DNA of 64,000 bases from Scytonema sp. UIC 10036 (lineage in GTDB: Bacteria; Cyanobacteriota; Cyanobacteriia; Cyanobacteriales; Nostocaceae): NCBI RefSeq assembly GCF_009725235.1, contig NZ_WJFC01000049.1, positions 1 through 64,000 on the forward strand, read 5' to 3'. Of the stretch, positions 63,293-64,000 are shown piece by piece. Under the pieces are notes generated by a model. That model saw nothing but the letters and a program-made list of their open reading frames with translations. It made no database searches and was not told where the DNA came from. The first letter of the stretch is position 1; every line of letters begins with the position of its first letter. The position numbers were made by a program, and so were the translations under genes.

Positions 63293-63708
63293 GGGTTTTG
63301 ATAGATACCAACATTATAGTTGACATAGCACTTGACCGCGACCCTTTTTTCACAGACAGCGAACAAGTTTTGCAGTTTGTGGAACATCAAGAGGTTGAGG
63401 GTTATCTCTCAGCATCAACAATTAGTGACTTATATTACATAATCCGGAAAGCTAAGGGCAATACCTGGACATTGAGGTTTTTGCAAAGAATAGCAACTCT
63501 TTGCCAAATTGCTGCGGTAGACCAAGCTGTCATCTCAATGGCTTTTACTACTAACTTTAAGGATTTTGAAGATGCTATTCAACATAGCACGGCTGTACTA
63601 AATCATGTTGATGCAATTATTACTCGCAATCCTACAGATTTTCCCGTAGCTATCCCACGAATTATGACTCCTCAACAGTTGATTCAGGAGTTAACCAATT
63701 CTAAATAG
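63289..63708 (+). CDS. PIN-domain ribonuclease toxin (VapC-like)
   Basis: A 139-residue PIN protein. The acidic cluster is visible: VRVLIDTNIIVDIALDRDPF (first Asp), LSASTISDLYYIIRKAKGN, KDFEDAIQHSTAV (third acids) and AIITRNPTDF (last Asp). It would cut RNA and halt growth when the antitoxin is lost. The GTG at 63289 overlaps the antitoxin stop by four bases; a longer ATG frame from 63259 lies inside the antitoxin gene. Confidence 0.92.
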   Translation: MRVLIDTNIIVDIALDRDPFFTDSEQVLQFVEHQEVEGYLSASTISDLYYIIRKAKGNTWTLRFLQRIATLCQIAAVDQAVISMAFTTNFKDFEDAIQHSTAVLNHVDAIITRNPTDFPVAIPRIMTPQQLIQELTNSK

Positions 63709-63727
63709 ATAATTTTGCATAGTTGAC

Positions 63728-64000
63728 TCAGCTATTATCTTTTAAAACTAGCCCTTCCAATCTCTGTTGTAAATCTTTTGTGAGATCGGCAACTGCAAGT
63801 CTTGCACCTTGGCGGTTTGCTTTGTAAGCAGGGTAACGCTCGGAAACAGACAATGGCTCGCCAATAGTGATTTTCACATTTTGCTTGCCAAGATTGGGAG
63901 TTCGGAAAGGATTTCCACCCGTAATCTGAGTGACGACATTCCGCAAAAGTAAAGTTGTCTCAGCAAATCTTTCTGCTGTGGGTTTTTCCCTCACGTATTT
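63728..64000 (-). CDS. Acyltransferase-like protein, C-terminal part (gene runs off window)
   Basis: The last 90 residues of a gene that continues beyond the right edge. The sequence (GGNPFRTPNLGKQNVKITIG, EPLSVSERYPAYKANRQGAR, LAVADLTKDLQQRLEGL) looks like the end of a PlsC-type 1-acylglycerol-3-phosphate acyltransferase, where (V)xIxxGEPLxVxE is typical. The HxxxxD and other catalytic motifs lie outside the window, so the call stays tentative. Confidence 0.6.
   Translation of the reverse strand, partial: KYVREKPTAERFAETTLLLRNVVTQITGGNPFRTPNLGKQNVKITIGEPLSVSERYPAYKANRQGARLAVADLTKDLQQRLEGLVLKDNS

Overview
The window comes from a cyanobacterial chromosome, most likely a filamentous, Nostocales-like one. 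Evidence: frequent HIP1 octamers (GCGATCGC), heptamer tandem repeats between genes, Uma2 (DUF820) genes, CHAT, EAD1 and GUN4 conflict-type domains, pentapeptide repeats, a KaiB-like domain and a PilT ATPase. Coding density is low and many genes are broken, which is typical of these large genomes. No rRNA, tRNA or CRISPR array was recognised.

Layout. 1-4.6 kb: a minus-strand pair, a multi-PAS/GAF histidine kinase followed by a receiver-kinase. 4.9-14.1 kb: mostly housekeeping genes (uppP, two small membrane proteins, sdhA, a yybP-ykoY riboswitch controlling a UPF0016 manganese exporter, a TPR protein, a basic-tailed unknown and a DUF39 homocysteine-biosynthesis protein). 14.7-26.6 kb: an exported trypsin-like protease, Uma2, decayed CHAT and Uma2 pieces, a UGT-type glycosyltransferase, a GC-rich ParDE pair, a Rho_N-domain remnant, an SDR, an exported alpha/beta hydrolase with a divergent LysR gene, an IS4 remnant, a DUF4231 membrane protein and a truncated isochorismatase. 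26.7-35 kb: an SDR plus a divergent QueA-like protein, an IS607 recombinase remnant, a glycosyltransferase, a CHAT stub beside an EAD1-GUN4 protein, an ABM-domain membrane protein and DUF3611.

35-41 kb is a surface-assembly island: ECF-like sigma factor, pilin-like remnant, PapD-like chaperone and usher-like outer-membrane protein. 41.5-53.9 kb: an OmpR/kinase pair, a pentapeptide-membrane protein, a peptidoglycan-binding protein with HIP1-coded repeats, a PAS kinase, wecB, a pilT homologue and a protein with a C-terminal KaiB domain.

54-64 kb is the most mobile part. A glutathione-reductase-like gene is cut in two by an element of about 1.86 kb. The element carries a small ribbon-helix-helix-like gene, a divergent TnpB-like gene with its third RuvC aspartate replaced by glycine, and a structured 3' segment that could be a guide RNA. 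Beyond it lie Uma2 and an HsdR-N-like nuclease, a DpnII/DpnM (GATC) restriction-modification pair whose nuclease gene carries an in-frame TGA, a VapBC-like pair and the tail of an acyltransferase gene.

Main candidates for new biology: the RHH/TnpB-like element with an apparently crippled nuclease; the sigma-pilin-chaperone-usher island; the KaiB fusion behind pilT; the EAD1-GUN4 protein; and the divergent QueA paralogue paired with an SDR. Family calls come from motif recognition by eye; no database search was run.
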